From Pyrocephalus nanus (lineage: Eukaryota > Chordata > Aves > Passeriformes > Tyrannidae), in the NCBI GenBank assembly GCA_038380795.1, contig CM076266.1, forward strand, positions 14,220,001 to 14,284,000: a DNA stretch of 64,000 nt. The letters run 5' to 3'. Below are positions 1 through 12,233 of this stretch, piece by piece. Positions within the stretch are counted from its first letter, which is position 1, and each line of letters opens with the position of its first letter. The notes beneath the pieces were generated by a model, which did not search any database, was not told the origin of the DNA, and was given only the letters and a program-made list of their open reading frames with translations. The translations under genes were made by a program, and so were the position numbers.

Positions 1-3000
1 TTGTTTTTATTTGGGGGCTTTTAACACTACAGTGATAGTGATTTCAAAGGTTCTAGCTCCTTTTTAAGAGATAACTGCACTATTCTTGATTTTGATCTGT
101 CACCACCTTGCCACAGTACGATATTCCAGGTTTCTTGTTTTGAGTAAATGTATTTTTTTAACATTGCAGCTTGATAAAACAGAAACCCATTTTGAACAAT
201 AAAGCATAAGTAATGTATTTCTATTTTTATATGTTTTCTTGGATATGATTGCAATTTATGAGAAAAACCACTATAATTATGAATGCAAATGATTTCACAG
301 TTACTGCAACAGATTTTGTTTATATATGTTAAACTATGCTGAGAAAGAGCCGGCTTTGATCTGGGAAACTCATTAATGTCTTTGCAAAACAGCAATCAGA
401 ACATGGTATACAGCAGTGATAGTGACCGTGGTTCACCAGGATGTGAGTCAAACCATGCCAGCTTTGAAATTCAGACACTCTCTTGTGTCAGTAGTCAGAC
501 GTGGATCATAGGGAATCTAGTAAGGCTTTTTAAATTAAATTGTTTAAAATCGTATTTCTAGCCTGATAGAAATAATACTGTTTTGATTTATTAAATCAAA
601 ATAATCATGTTTCCTATCGAGAAAAGACAGAAGTTGCAGGGAAGACTGACAGTCCATATCCTTACCTTGTGAAACCAAAGAGGGTGAGTGCTGCAGCTTG
701 AGCATTCGGCCCTCAGTGTCTGCTCTACATTCTCTTTCGCAGTGGTTTGGACTGCTCCCCTTACCTCTCTTCAACATGAAGCCTGGGTTCATCCTGGGGT
801 TAGCTTCCACCAAGAAGCAGTCTGGATGAGGCCATACTGTGTTTAGCTATCTCCATCTGTCACCATACTCCAACATTAACCCAGAAGACCTCGGACTCTC
901 ACATGCAACCCAAAATATTCACACAACACTCCAGGGCATGTGTATACTCTCCACATCACACTTATTAAAATCCCACTCTTGAGGCTGTAAGGCAGTTTCC
1001 TCATTAGCAGCCTGGCCTATGGACCCAGGCCTGATGACAAGGGCTGTTAACACCATGTCAACAGATGTCTGAGGAACACTGTGGAGCCAGCCTGGGCCTC
1101 ACAGAGACAGCAACTCTCCTTTCAGCATGCAAAACAGAAAGCCCAGGAGTGGAAAGCCAGACAGATGCCCTGAAAGGATCATCAGGGTATTGCACCATCC
1201 ACAGGCCATACTGGTAGCATCACAAAAGTTCAAAAAACAGTAGTTACTCTGAGATGATCCCCACAGCAGTGTCTAAAAGACATTCCGTGACTTCCTCTTA
1301 CCCAGTTTCCTGATACCTACTCACTCTTCAGTGTTTAACTCATTCAAAATTGGCCCAGGTGAGCTTATAAGGATCTAGGTTATGTCTTACGTAAGGCATG
1401 AGGAATATCTTTGGGTGATCCAGCATACAGGCTAAGATGGGCACCACACTGGACAGGCTAAAGACCTGGAAGAGAAAGGCAAGAGGTATGGCATGAGAAT
1501 GGTCATTTACCACTGCCTTCAGTGCTTTCCCAGAACTCACCACCACATGGATGGGCTTCTACAGTGTGTTGGAAACACATGCATGCCCCTCTTACAGCAA
1601 ATGTAAGATCCACTCCTGGTTGTGGTGAGGAAGCAGATTGGAACAACAATATGGGGTGGTACCCCTCTGTCCCTCTCAAAGGCACCCTCCTTCCTCCAGT
1701 AGGGCAGCTGAAGTAACAGACACTGGACCCACTTCCCTTTGCCAAAGAGCAAGCAGTTCACACTGGGGAATGCTTAAACCCTTTCTGCTCAGACCACTTT
1801 CTGGTCAACCAGAGCCCTCTGCACTCTGGCCTGCCAACACAGAAATCTGGGCTATCACCTAGTAGATGAATAATAGCAATTTGGATGGGAGATGGATGTT
1901 GAATCCTTTGTATGTCCTCTTGCTCAAGACCCTCCCAGAAAACATGCAGGGTCTGATCCTTAGGGATCTAAGGAGCACAGGGACTGCTCTCCGTACTGGG
2001 CAGCTGAGCAGCAGGTGGTAGTATGTAGGGTCACCCTTCACTTTGATTGCCTCCTTTCCACACCAAAAAAATGTTCCACAAAAAAGTAGCCCTTCATTTT
2101 GGTTAACTCTCACTGTGATAGCTTTCTATTTGCTGGACAGCACCAGTTTTTGCAAAGATATAGTAATTGTCTGTGCAGCTGCTAAAATTGTGTCTATACA
2201 AGTTGACCAAATGAGCCAGGTACTATTCTCTGGCCTGATAGCAACTAACACAGTCTCATCTATGCAGGACAGCTTTGCCCAGACTTCCCAGGGGGAATAG
2301 TCCCTGGCCCAGGCACTGTCTCCATGCACTAGCTCACAGTGACCAAAACCACATTGAAATCATGATGGCAATTATCAGTAGTGCTCAGGTCCACACAGCA
2401 CCCTCATTGGTATATCAGTCTAACTATGGCCTGCTTAATTAATTAAAATATTAATCTATTTCAAGTTGATATGTGTAGGGATTGGAATGACTGCAAGTTG
2501 CAGAGCAACATTCTTTCCTTGATCTACCCTTCAGAGAAAGAAACTTTTCATTGGACTTGAAAACAGGTTAACAACTGAACCAAATTATTCTAATCTGTTG
2601 TAAAACGTATGAAGTAGAGTTTCATGAAGACAACATTCCATAGGGCATAGGCAAGCAGCAGAGTCTCTCAGAAAAACTGGCTTACTTCAATGAGTGTTTC
2701 TCAGGTAAACCTTCTGACTAGTTGCCAAGGAATTGCTTCTTTTCAGTGTTTGTAATACCTTGCTCTTCAATGAGAGCCGATTATGGCTGCACTATTCTCA
2801 TTCTGGGGCAGTAGGTCAATAGGTTAATATCTTGGCTAAAGAACCTGAGTGTGCTTCACGTGGCAACGCCACAGCGTGCTGCCAGAATGCAGCCGCAGAC
2901 GATAATAGTGAGCTTAACTTCCTAATGCTCCTCTTCACCAAGGGAGACATTACACACAAATACCCACAGACTCCTCTAAATGCCTGCTGCTCTCCTTCTG

Positions 3001-6000
3001 CTGGGTTTTCCCATCCACACGCAGTCCTGCCACCATGTCTAGAGATATGAAACTTGTAGGCTACATTTTTATTTTTTAAAGCAGTCACTGTATAAAATGT
3101 TCTCATTTCAAACCAGAAGTGTGGGCCTTTGGAAGGATGAGCACCAGCACATCTCTGGTCTTCTTTAGCCATAAATAGATAACATTTAAAAGTAGAAATT
3201 GTTTGTTAACGCTGTCTCATCACGAACTTCACATTTTTTTCTCCAGGTACTACATTTACATAATTAAGAACCATTCATATACTTTGATTTTAAATTTTAA
3301 TTCACCTAAAACTCTTCAAAATAGAGTGTCTATACTTTACTTGAATGGAAACTTGGAGAGATTCTGAATATACTGATGAATGCAAAATGTATTACATTTA
3401 TACTGATTACACTAGGTCATATACGTATGCCACAAAATTATCTTATGAGATAAAAATCAAGGCAGAAAATGTAAAAGAAACATTTTCAATAAAATCAGTA
3501 AGTTCTACTTGATCTCAAAAATGTTTTTTTCAATTATATTCAGGGAGTGATGCTGCATGTGTCAAAAAATTAATTTCATTAATTTTCTAATGTTTCATCT
3601 AGGTACTGTATCACAAAGGTCTGGAAACCCTTTTCTAATTATGGGTAATTGGGTGAAAGAACATTTGAATTTATGTTAATATATGAACTTTCTGCATGAA
3701 GGATGCAGAGCTCTCCAACAAGATGCTCAGTGTTGTACTAAGGAGCTAAAAAAAAATCAGCTCCTATTACGTGTTGTATGGCAGCTGAGGTTACTTACTC
3801 TTTTATAATACTGCTTGGTATCTTGCAGGATTAATTTGAAGTGGGGTTCTTGGCCATTGGTCACAGCATGTTATTTTCTGCCTAGCTGAAATCATCTTCA
3901 TTCCAGTCAATAAAACCCAAGCACCTTTTGGATTCACTACATGCTATCGCCAAGCTGTTAAAGTGGGCTTTGACCTTTTTCCAGTCTATATGTGGTACCT
4001 GGCTTTTGTCTGTTTGTTACTCATTAAGATCTTTGTGATGGAAGAATTTTCCTCAAAGGAGAATAAAATAATTGAAGGTTTTATGATAGGCTATGGCACG
4101 ATGAACAAGCCATGAAGGAAATCTCAAAAACAACGCAACATATAAATGTCAGGGAGTTTGCACTGAAACACAAATCTCACCAGAATAAATCAAAGACTCT
4201 TACTAATCAGAGTCTGGAATAATCTTAAAGAACAAAGGTTTGTGTAAGACTTAAACTACAGGGATGAAAAAGGAGACTATGTCATATTTATAAATTCTGC
4301 AATGATGACAAAGAAGCTTCAACACAATAAAGCCAACAGAGCAGTTGAGAACAAAAAAAGCAATGTCTCTGGAAAGATTTGGAAAAACATTGAATTTAAT
4401 TTTTTTTTCACAGCAAACAAGATGTTCTCTGGCAAATGGTATGAATCCTTTGTCAAGGCTGTCCAGATGGCCTTTGCGAATAAAATACTGCACACAGCAG
4501 TGACATACTTGTTGGACAGATAACTTACAGATTTGGAAACAGCCTTTTGGAGAGCTTCTTCATTAAACTAATAATGTTTCTGGTGATTTGGTTACAAGAA
4601 GCCAAAGGCCTGGTTGCACAAAATTGCACAAAAAGGAAAGTTTTAGCTGCTATGACAACCTGGACAACTGTGTTTCTCCTCATGACAACTTGTCTGAATT
4701 ATACAAAGTCATGAACCCACAATGAAAAATAGATTCCAGAAAGGTCTCTAAGAAATGTTAAACTATACCTGGAAGATGACAAAAAATCTGACACAATGAT
4801 TCTGTTACCCTTTTCATGAATTAAGATTGAGAAGATTGTCAGACATGTTAAAAACTGCTTTGGTTATTGCATAGAAGCTTCTTTTAAAAACTTTTTTTTC
4901 TCCTGCAAAGGAGGCAAAGCTCAAAACAGTTCTTCAATTGATTTTATTGGCAAAGAAGTAGTCTCAATACAGGTAAAAATAAAGTAGAAAAGACAAGATG
5001 GAAAAAAACCCTACAAACACAGCAAATTTCCAAGAAAGGTGAGTCCTTTTAAAACATAGTTTCCTATTCCTTTTTCAGTCTCTCTTTTAATATCTTTTTT
5101 TAGTTATCTACTAGGGAGTTTACCAGTCTAATTTTCTAACACCCTCACTGTGTTCCTCTGACATCCCTCTAATACCCCCTGAAAATTCAGTTTTTAAAAA
5201 ATTTACCACCCATATTCCATAGCCAAAACGTCCTTTTTGTTTTAATTGCATCTTCCTGTTAAAGTAACAAAACAAAATATTACTCTGTGGTGGGTTTTTT
5301 TCAAAGTAATTTTATGAAACACAACATATGAGAGCAATTTTTCTACAAGCATAGCAATAAGGAGGAGATACTGAAAGAAACCAGCATTCTGAAAATGAAC
5401 CCTATAGTTTTCCAGTTTCAAGCCCTGATATGAAACAAAATTTACCCACGTAGACCCTAAGAGCTCCCTCCGGATCTAAGTCATATTCTTAAGCTGCAAG
5501 ACCAACGACAGCACAGATATGAACTAATTATACTTCATTTATTTGAATAATACTCCTAGCATTACATGTAATCACCTGAATAAAGATCTGTGTGTTAGGG
5601 GTTGCTTCCATCTCCTCCAATGAAGTTAACTGACTGGAGGTAATCCACTGCCTAAGAGTTAATCCCTCTGAATACAATTCCCTGAATTTCTAGTTAATCC
5701 ACTAGAGTCTACAAATGGGTTCTCCATTGCATGTATAACATCAAAGTATGCCAATGTAAATGTTCTCTAGTTAATAAATAACCCAAACAAGCATTTAGCT
5801 GAAAAGCCATTTAACATCAGCTGTAATAAGTGACAAAGAAAATTATGATAGAGAACATCTCTTGAAGAAGATGAGAGACGGCAGAGAAAGGGAATCTGAT
5901 CTGTAATGAATGCAGTTCGACTGCTTGTTTACCCTGATTGCTGCATTGTAGCTAAAGGGGGTGCCTGACAACCATGCAGTGCTGCTGTGACAGCTTCCAT

Positions 6001-6640
6001 TTCCTTAATAACATCGCACCCTTCCTAGTATTATTCTATCAGATGGAGCACATATAAAGTAGTGCATATAATTTTCAATAATATCATATAATCATATGGG
6101 CCTTTACGGATGAATAGATTACATGAGCAGGACACTAATTTTCCAGCCAAAAATAGGGCAAGACGAGAAATACAAAGATACTTCTAACACTGTTTTTACC
6201 TACTTCTTCATGATTACAGACCTTCAGTCTGGCAAAACCTTACTTTGAAAGGAACTGCTATTTTTGTTTTTTGTGGCAGTTATCTTAGTGTAAACACAGA
6301 CATTGATATACCCATTATGCAAACAAATGGAAACAAGTGAAGTTGATAAAAACAAGTTTATAACCTAAGAGTCCATTATCATCATACAGGGCCTGCTTTT
6401 CTCCTTTGAAGTCAGTGGGATTTTGTCATCACCATCAATGGAAATATAATCAGATTCTTAGTCCATATGGTGGATTTGCTATGTATAACTTCTTTCATCA
6501 CAGAAACAGCTACTTCAGAACCCCTTGAGTTGATCAGGCATTATTATTAAGGACACTACTGTAAATAATATGTTGTATATGTCCCCCAATTCCTATTTCA
6601 GATAGCAAGCTGATTACACTGAGAATATACAAATATTACT

Positions 6641-6662
6641 AAAGAAAGAAAGAAAGAAAAAA
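6641..6662. repeat. (AAAG)n microsatellite
   Basis: A short run of about five aaag units with an A-rich end. Confidence 0.85.
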
Positions 6663-6682
6663 GGAGTGGGGCAATCTGGAAT

Positions 6683-6741
6683 AACATGGTGACCATGTTT
6701 AGATTTTGGCAGTGTAGCAATGCAAGCTACACTTGCATTGC
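6683..6741. repeat. Cluster of three perfect inverted repeats
   Basis: Within 59 bp there is an 8-bp palindrome around one central base (6683-6699), an 8-bp-arm hairpin (6711-6718 with 6726-6733) and a 10-bp-arm hairpin (6717-6726 with 6732-6741). The last two share bases, so they cannot form together. Function unknown. Confidence 0.8.
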
Positions 6742-8918
6742 AGAATTAGACCTTGGAGAGACCTGATGAGCTTGTTGTCACATTGGAAATGGGAATAGAA
6801 TGATATGTGCAATAATTTGCCTTTGACACAGATAAAAACATTTGACTTCTGATGATCAGATAATCAGCTAATAAAGCCTTGGGCTGTGCTAATTTTTTGG
6901 AGTGGAATATGTTTAGACAGAATGATGAACATTGATAAGGCATTTGTGAGATGGCATAGTTGTGATTCCAAGGAGTCTGGTAAGGTATTTGTAAAGTCAC
7001 TCTAACCCTAACAATGTAGTCAGTGTGGAGATGATGTAAATGCAAATGAATCAGATCTCTGACCAATGGAGTATACAATATGAATGTATATTGCAACACA
7101 TGGCCATATGTAAATTTAAATAATGTAGAAATCAGATGGCATAGTTTATAAAAATAAATGTATTTGCAGTGGCCCCTTGAAGCTTAGGAATATGTGCAGT
7201 AAAAGAAGGAAGATCATTTAGATGCATGTGGCTGTGTGTGGAAAAGAGGTGTAACGTGAGAGGACAGCGTAAAAAAGCATTGGGTGTGAGAGACTGAGTA
7301 GGAGGATAAAAGATGTAGGAGATAAAAGGGTTGAGAGAGGAGAGATATAGACAAGAGAAAATGTATGTCTGATCTTAAAGATAAGGGTAAATAGCTTTGG
7401 TTCAGTACAGTAAGCAACAGGAAACCTAGCAGTGACTCATGTGGCCAAAACAACAGGAGAGGAGATGACACAGAAGCCTAATTTTGGAGAGATTATTGGG
7501 GAAGATAAGTGAAAGAAAAAGAAAACATTAGAGAGAAGATTATAAATGAGCACCAGACTGTATACTAAGATATTAGTAGGTACTAGTCATAAAGCAAATA
7601 TATTTCTATTCTCCACTAAATACTGGTGGGAAGTCTCCATTCTCAGGCTTTTAATATTACGGATGGGTTTAATTTGTTGTGTTTCTTTTTCAAAATAACA
7701 CCAAATAAAGGTGTCTTAAGCCATTGATTAATCATTTGCCAAACTTGGTTTTTAATTAAATGTGTTACTGTGTTATGTGAGTACATAAAGGAGTAAACAT
7801 CAAAGTTGCTCTGTTCTGCTATTGTTAAAATGGGAAAAGTGTTTTTTCCTTTGGAATTTTAAGTTTTATATTACATGATTTAGCCCAAGGCAAATATTTT
7901 TTTTATGGCTGAATTATATAGTTCTTGAGAAACAGGTTTATAACAGAAGTGCAGACAATCTTCAAAAAAGCATTATAAACACCAAGTCAAATTACGAAGC
8001 AAAGATGGGCCTGAACCCAAACCCCAAAGCTAGCCACTCCATTAACTTTTACATACACTGGATTCAGATTCAGTCTTTGTAACACTAACTCATCCCTGCC
8101 ATAAAATCCCATTACTGATGTGAAAATGGAGAGCTGAACAAACGTGTAAGCAGTTGCAGGATCAGGACCTAAAATACTGTGACTAAAATGTGAGAAGTGG
8201 ATTATAAAAAGAGACTTCTGAATGTTTCATTTGATGCCAGTTTATATTCAAGATGATTAAAGATTAAGCATTTTCAGGTAAATATATGTAAACCAGGGAT
8301 AGAATGCCTTCTCTCATCACTTCAGGGCAATTCATACGTGGAAGAAACCTGGACCTATATCCATGAACCAGAAAGAAAAAGATGGGTGAAAAAAATAGTC
8401 TAGTGCCATTTGTGTTATGATAGGAAAAGACTCTACTGTACCAGATTCTTTTATATTTGCTAGGTCTCGAGAATTCAACAGAAAAAAAAAGTATCGGTGT
8501 AAAATCCAAAATACTCATGGAGTACTGAGAAGGAACAGAGATTCTTTTCCATGGGCCATGTTAGCCCCAAGAGAGACCATTCCTGTTCATCTGTCTTTGC
8601 AGCCTGGTGTACATCCCTCTCTCTGCAAAAAGAGGAAGCACAGATATTTGAGACATGAGCATGCTGAAATAAACTTTGATATATGGATTCGTGGTTACAG
8701 GGTAGGCTCAGGTGATAAAAGCAACCTTCATCATTATCTTAAAATTTATCACATTGTACAATCTTACCGAATGTACATGTCCTGTTTGCATTTAAGTGTT
8801 TTATTTTTCTTTCAGGAAATGGAATTTCTTTAAAATACACTAGCTAGTAATACACTGTGCCTCCATCAGCAAAAAGCAACCTGTTAATCAGATAAGAAAA
8901 AAATGGATAAAACACCAG

Positions 8919-8970
8919 GGTTGGTTGGTTGGTTGGTTGGAAGGTTGGTTGGTTGCTTGGTTGGTTTGGA
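8919..8970. repeat. (GGTT)n microsatellite, interrupted
   Basis: About twelve ggtt units with single-base interruptions (ggaa, gctt). Confidence 0.9.
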
Positions 8971-9606
8971 GCACTTTTAAAATGTACATCTAGGAATTAT
9001 TATTTCCTTTCTGCAGATTAATAGCAATTACCTGACAGACTATGCTAATTCCAAAGCAAGAGAGCCACTACTGTCATGCACTAAGTGTAATTTTTGATAT
9101 ACATGCTCTCTGGGTATCTGCTTACTATTTGTCACTTACGGAATAATCTTGGCTTCTGAGGCTGAGGTTTTAAAACAAACATATATATATATACAATTCT
9201 GCAACCCCTTATTGAGCTACCATCAGCAGATAATTTTGGCTTTCAAAAATAGATTTACTTTATTTAAAAACCTATGTTGCTGCTTAGGTAGTCACAAACT
9301 AAGATATGCCTCAGGACAGAACCAATTTATCTCAAGGACTGTCCAGCAGAATAAGAGTTTTAATAATCAGAAAGCACTGCTAAACTCTCCCCTTCCCCCT
9401 TGTTCTGGGAACTTCTCTAAAAGAAAAAAAAAATAAAGGGGGCTTAATGTGCTACCCATAAAATATACATTCCAATCAATCAAGGAAATGCATAAGTATT
9501 GCAAATGATGATCCAGAGACTGCCTAAAGATGTGGAAATGAGACTGAACCCAATAACTCAATCTGACTAGTTCCAGCCTGCCTGGTTTCTAGCCTGCCTG
9601 CAGACA

Positions 9607-9645
9607 CAGGCAAGGGCAGGAGCAGGGGCAAGGGCAGGGACAGAA
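9607..9645. repeat. Degenerate GGGCA-type tandem repeat
   Basis: Repeated aggcaagggcagg-like units with small changes; no coding sense. Confidence 0.7.
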
Positions 9646-10410
9646 GCTGAGAAAGGAAAGAATGAAGTGTGCAGAGAGTACAACAGGATCAAACTTCACT
9701 TTACTGCATGATATTACACAACTGCAATCACAGAAGAGAAGGGGAATGTCTGGCAAAAACTCAGAAAGTAGTAGTGAGAGAGTGTGCAGCATGAAACCAG
9801 CAGACAGATTTCCTACGGACTTAATCTCCAGACTTCAGCTGACCTTAAAGTCGGGGCTTCAAAAGGGCAGAGAGGGAGAGTGAGAGTGGAAATCTCAGAC
9901 TCGGGGCTAGAGACAAAGGAATGGTGGAGGCTGGATCTGTGTATGATTTCTGCACACAGATGTAACACATTTGTAGCTAATCTGTGTGGCTGCAGACTGA
10001 CAACTATGTTTGAAAACTATTTCAAACATGGTTACATCTTCAGGGTGGACAGGGATTTATTGCTGCAGCTACACTTGGAGGATGATCCTGCCCCAGCAAA
10101 GCCCAATTCTTTTCCCACTGCATCCTTCAGAAAGACTCCTTGTGGAGTAGGTCCTCTATCAGGCCTTTTTCCTGATGAAGGATTAACAGAGTTTGCCTCA
10201 ACTGTGCACCAGTAACAAATTGTTTTCAAACTGCTCTGGGAGATGAGAGTGGCTGACATCCATTGCTGGCCGCAGGTCATTTTCTTAGCACAGACCTATC
10301 TTTGGGGACCATTTAACACTGTGTTTCAGCTTTCAGCCTTGAAGCTCTTCCTCTAACCCCTACTCCAGCGACTGGATTGCCTCAACACAGAGGGAGCTCA
10401 AAGTACTCCA

Positions 10411-10418
10411 TATAAAAG
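10411..10418 (+). promoter_or_regulatory. Isolated TATA-box consensus upstream of the CpG island
   Basis: The octamer tataaaag matches the TATA-box consensus and sits 1.8 kb upstream of the NRP1 start codon, in DNA of medium G+C. It could mark a distal alternative promoter, but a chance match is just as likely. Confidence 0.2.
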
Positions 10419-10613
10419 AACCAGTCGGGTTCGGCTAGGTGATCACTCTCCAGGTGCAGGGACAGCCCGTAAGACAGGGCAATAGGGCAAGGAAGGAACA
10501 GGGCCCATAGCTGGTGAGCACCAGACCGTGCAGCCAAAGCAGCAGGATTCAGGCAGAGCCCACTATGTCCCTGCTTAGTTCCTGTCCTCTGTTGCCAGTG
10601 GGGGCAAGGCGGA

Positions 10614-10628
10614 GGGGGGGGGGGGGGG
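10614..10628. repeat. Poly(G) run, 15 nt
   Basis: An uninterrupted G15 tract at the edge of the GC-rich promoter region. It is prone to length error in sequencing. Confidence 0.9.
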
Positions 10629-11191
10629 ATGTTTAGAAGGAGACACGCTCCCCAGTGGAGATTTCATCCTGCATAGCACCCATGGGGAGCAGAGCCTGCC
10701 CTGGGGGACCCCAGCCCTCAGCTCCTCAACCTCTCAAGAGTCTTCATGAGAGACAGACAAACTGGAGGGGCAAAGCCGCTCAGAAAGACAGGAATGATAG
10801 CCAGGGTGGATGAGAAGGGAGTAGGGAAAAGGGTCGAAAGAGAGGGGATGCAGGGAGGCCTCCTGCCGAGATGCAGAAATGCAAAGGGGACGAGGGCAGT
10901 GGCCGGATGAGCCTAACACTTGGAGGTCCGCTCAAGAGGGGTGAGGGCAGCTCACACCACAACAGCACAGCCAGCCTCCCCTGCGATCACAGACAACGGT
11001 GGTGTCCCACTGGGGAACAGCAGGGATTCCGAGGGACACGCGCGGGGAGGGATGTTTGGCTGCACTCCTGCACGAAATAGAAAGAGAATGGGGAGGGGGG
11101 CATAGGTGGCAGAGGGGGTGGCCCGGGAAGGAACGGGGCAGGGTTCCCGCGGGGCACCGTCCGTAGGGCGAGCCGGGACGTGGGCGGGGGT

Positions 11192-11262
11192 GCGTGTGTG
11201 TGTGTGCGTGGGGCCGGGGCACGGCAGGACACGGCAGGACACGGCAGGGCAGGGCCGGGCAG
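11192..11262. repeat. (GT)n run followed by an ACGGCAGGAC-like tandem repeat
   Basis: A short GT/GC-GT run at 11192-11210 is followed by about four copies of a cggcagg(a/g)ca-like unit to 11262. It lies inside the promoter CpG island, upstream of the likely leader. Confidence 0.75.
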
Positions 11263-11501
11263 GGCTGCGCGGGGCCGCGCAGGAGCCCGCGGGCCGGCGG
11301 GCGCAGGTGGTGCCTCCGCCCCGCTCGGCTCTACCTGCCGTGCGGGGGACGCCGCCTCTCGATCCCCCCTCTCCCCTCGCGTTCCCGCTCTCCAGACCAC
11401 GCCTCGGCAGAGTGTCAGGGCTGGGGCTCGCCGTGTTTGTTTGTTCGTTCTTCTGCGCTGCCGATGTCTTGGGGGGCTGAGGAGGAGGAGGAGAAGGAGG
11501 A

Positions 11502-11533
11502 GGGCGGGGAGGGGGAGGGGACTGGGGCTTGGG
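11502..11533 (+). promoter_or_regulatory. G-quadruplex-type G-tract array in the promoter
   Basis: Six G-runs of three to five, separated by one to four bases, sit at the end of a (GAG)n purine tract. This fits the G3+N1-7 quadruplex pattern and contains a GC box. Many CpG-island promoters have such tracts. Formation in the cell is inferred, not shown. Confidence 0.55.
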
Positions 11534-11682
11534 AGACGGCGGCTCCTCGGCCTCTCTTATTGCCGCTGAGTTGCGCTCCTCTTCCTCAGGCTGCGAGCAG
11601 GAGCCGCCCGGGCGCTTCCCGCTTCCCAGGCCGGCCGGGAGTCCCTGTGGCGGCAGCGCTCGCTCGTCCCCCACCGGGGCAG

Positions 11683-11987
11683 GTGAGTGCGGGGCGCCGG
11701 GCACCGCCGGGCACCGCCGCCCCGGGGCTCCGGCCCCGCGGGAGAGCGGAGCAGGCAGCGGGGACGCAGTTTGCCAAACTCCAGCGCCCGGCTGCTCCCC
11801 GCTCACGGCCGCTTTCCCTTCCTTATCTCTCCTCCGCAGAGCACCCCCGCCCCGTCTCCCGGAGCCCGCCGGCAGAGCGCTCCCGAGGTGCCGGCAGCCG
11901 CCAGGATTTTTTGTCTGTCTTGTTTGTGTGTTTGTTGGGTTTTGTTTTTGTTATTTTTTTTCCCCTCGTTTTCGTTTGGCTTTCTAG
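11683..11987 (+). other. Candidate 5' UTR intron with two alternative acceptors
   Basis: A perfect donor, CAG|gtgagt, has its gt at 11683. Two acceptors follow: a C/T-rich tract ending in cag at 11837-11839 (intron of 157 nt) and a much longer T-rich tract of about 80 nt ending in ctag at 11984-11987 (intron of 305 nt). Both would leave the start codon at 12234 in the downstream leader exon. This is sequence evidence only; the sites could be decoys in a GC-rich leader. Confidence 0.4.
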
Positions 11988-11998
11988 TCTCGCTGGGA

Positions 11999-12064
11999 AT
12001 GGCAGAGGCAGCGGCGCCTGGAGAAAGAACAAGTGTGGGGAAAGGGAGAGGGAGCCGGAGCTAA
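11999..12064 (+). other. Upstream ORF 1 in the NRP1 leader (21 codons plus stop)
   Basis: An ATG at 11999 opens a 21-codon frame (MAEAAAPGERTSVGKGRGSR and one more residue) ending at TAA 12062-12064. It lies 3' of both candidate leader acceptors, so it would be in the mRNA whether or not the leader intron is removed. Its -3 base is G (tgggaATGG, +4 G), a fair context. It could lower translation of the main frame. No conservation evidence is available here. Confidence 0.4.
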
Positions 12065-12175
12065 ATGACAGGATGCGGGCGGCTTGAGGCACAGAGAGAA
12101 GCCAGCCTCCCTCTGCCCCCGGGACTGCCTCTGCGGACCGTGCTTTCTGCTCCTCACTCCGGCTGCAGGATTTAA
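12065..12175 (+). other. Upstream ORF 2 in the NRP1 leader (36 codons plus stop)
   Basis: The ATG at 12065 directly abuts the stop of upstream ORF 1 (taaatg), and the frame runs 36 codons to TAA 12173-12175, 58 nt before the NRP1 ATG. A third, 4-codon ORF (12073-12087) lies inside it in another frame. The context of the ATG is weaker than that of the main start. Whether ribosomes use it is unknown. Confidence 0.35.
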
Positions 12176-12233
12176 GGAAGAGTTGTGCGTGGAGGGCATT
12201 TTTATTTTTTTCCTCCTTTCCCCTGAAGGGAAA

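Larger units (their letters stand above)
1..11029. other. Upstream noncoding DNA, no gene recognised
   Basis: This is about 11 kb of AT-rich DNA 5' of NRP1. Open frames on both strands are short and show no family motif I know. 770-2400 and 9560-11030 are somewhat richer in G+C than the rest. Simple repeats and a palindrome cluster are listed separately. The stretch probably includes distal regulatory DNA of NRP1, but nothing in the sequence proves it. Confidence 0.6.

Noticed and set aside
27..395. A 122-codon minus-strand frame at the left edge
   Set aside because: It is AT-rich, has no recognisable motif and does not resemble a terminal exon of a neighbouring gene.
10952..11806. A 284-codon open frame on the minus strand in the CpG island
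   Set aside because: It is proline/arginine/serine-rich low complexity caused by GC-rich, stop-poor sequence, and it overlaps similar frames in other phases and on the other strand.
11194..12087. A 297-codon + strand open frame over the promoter and leader
   Set aside because: It opens with GTG rather than ATG, runs through the promoter repeats and purine tract, and its product has no domain. It is out of frame with NRP1.
12084..12233. In-frame N-terminal extension of NRP1 by 50 codons
   Set aside because: It opens with TTG and not ATG, and would bury the signal peptide. The ATG at 12234 has a strong context.
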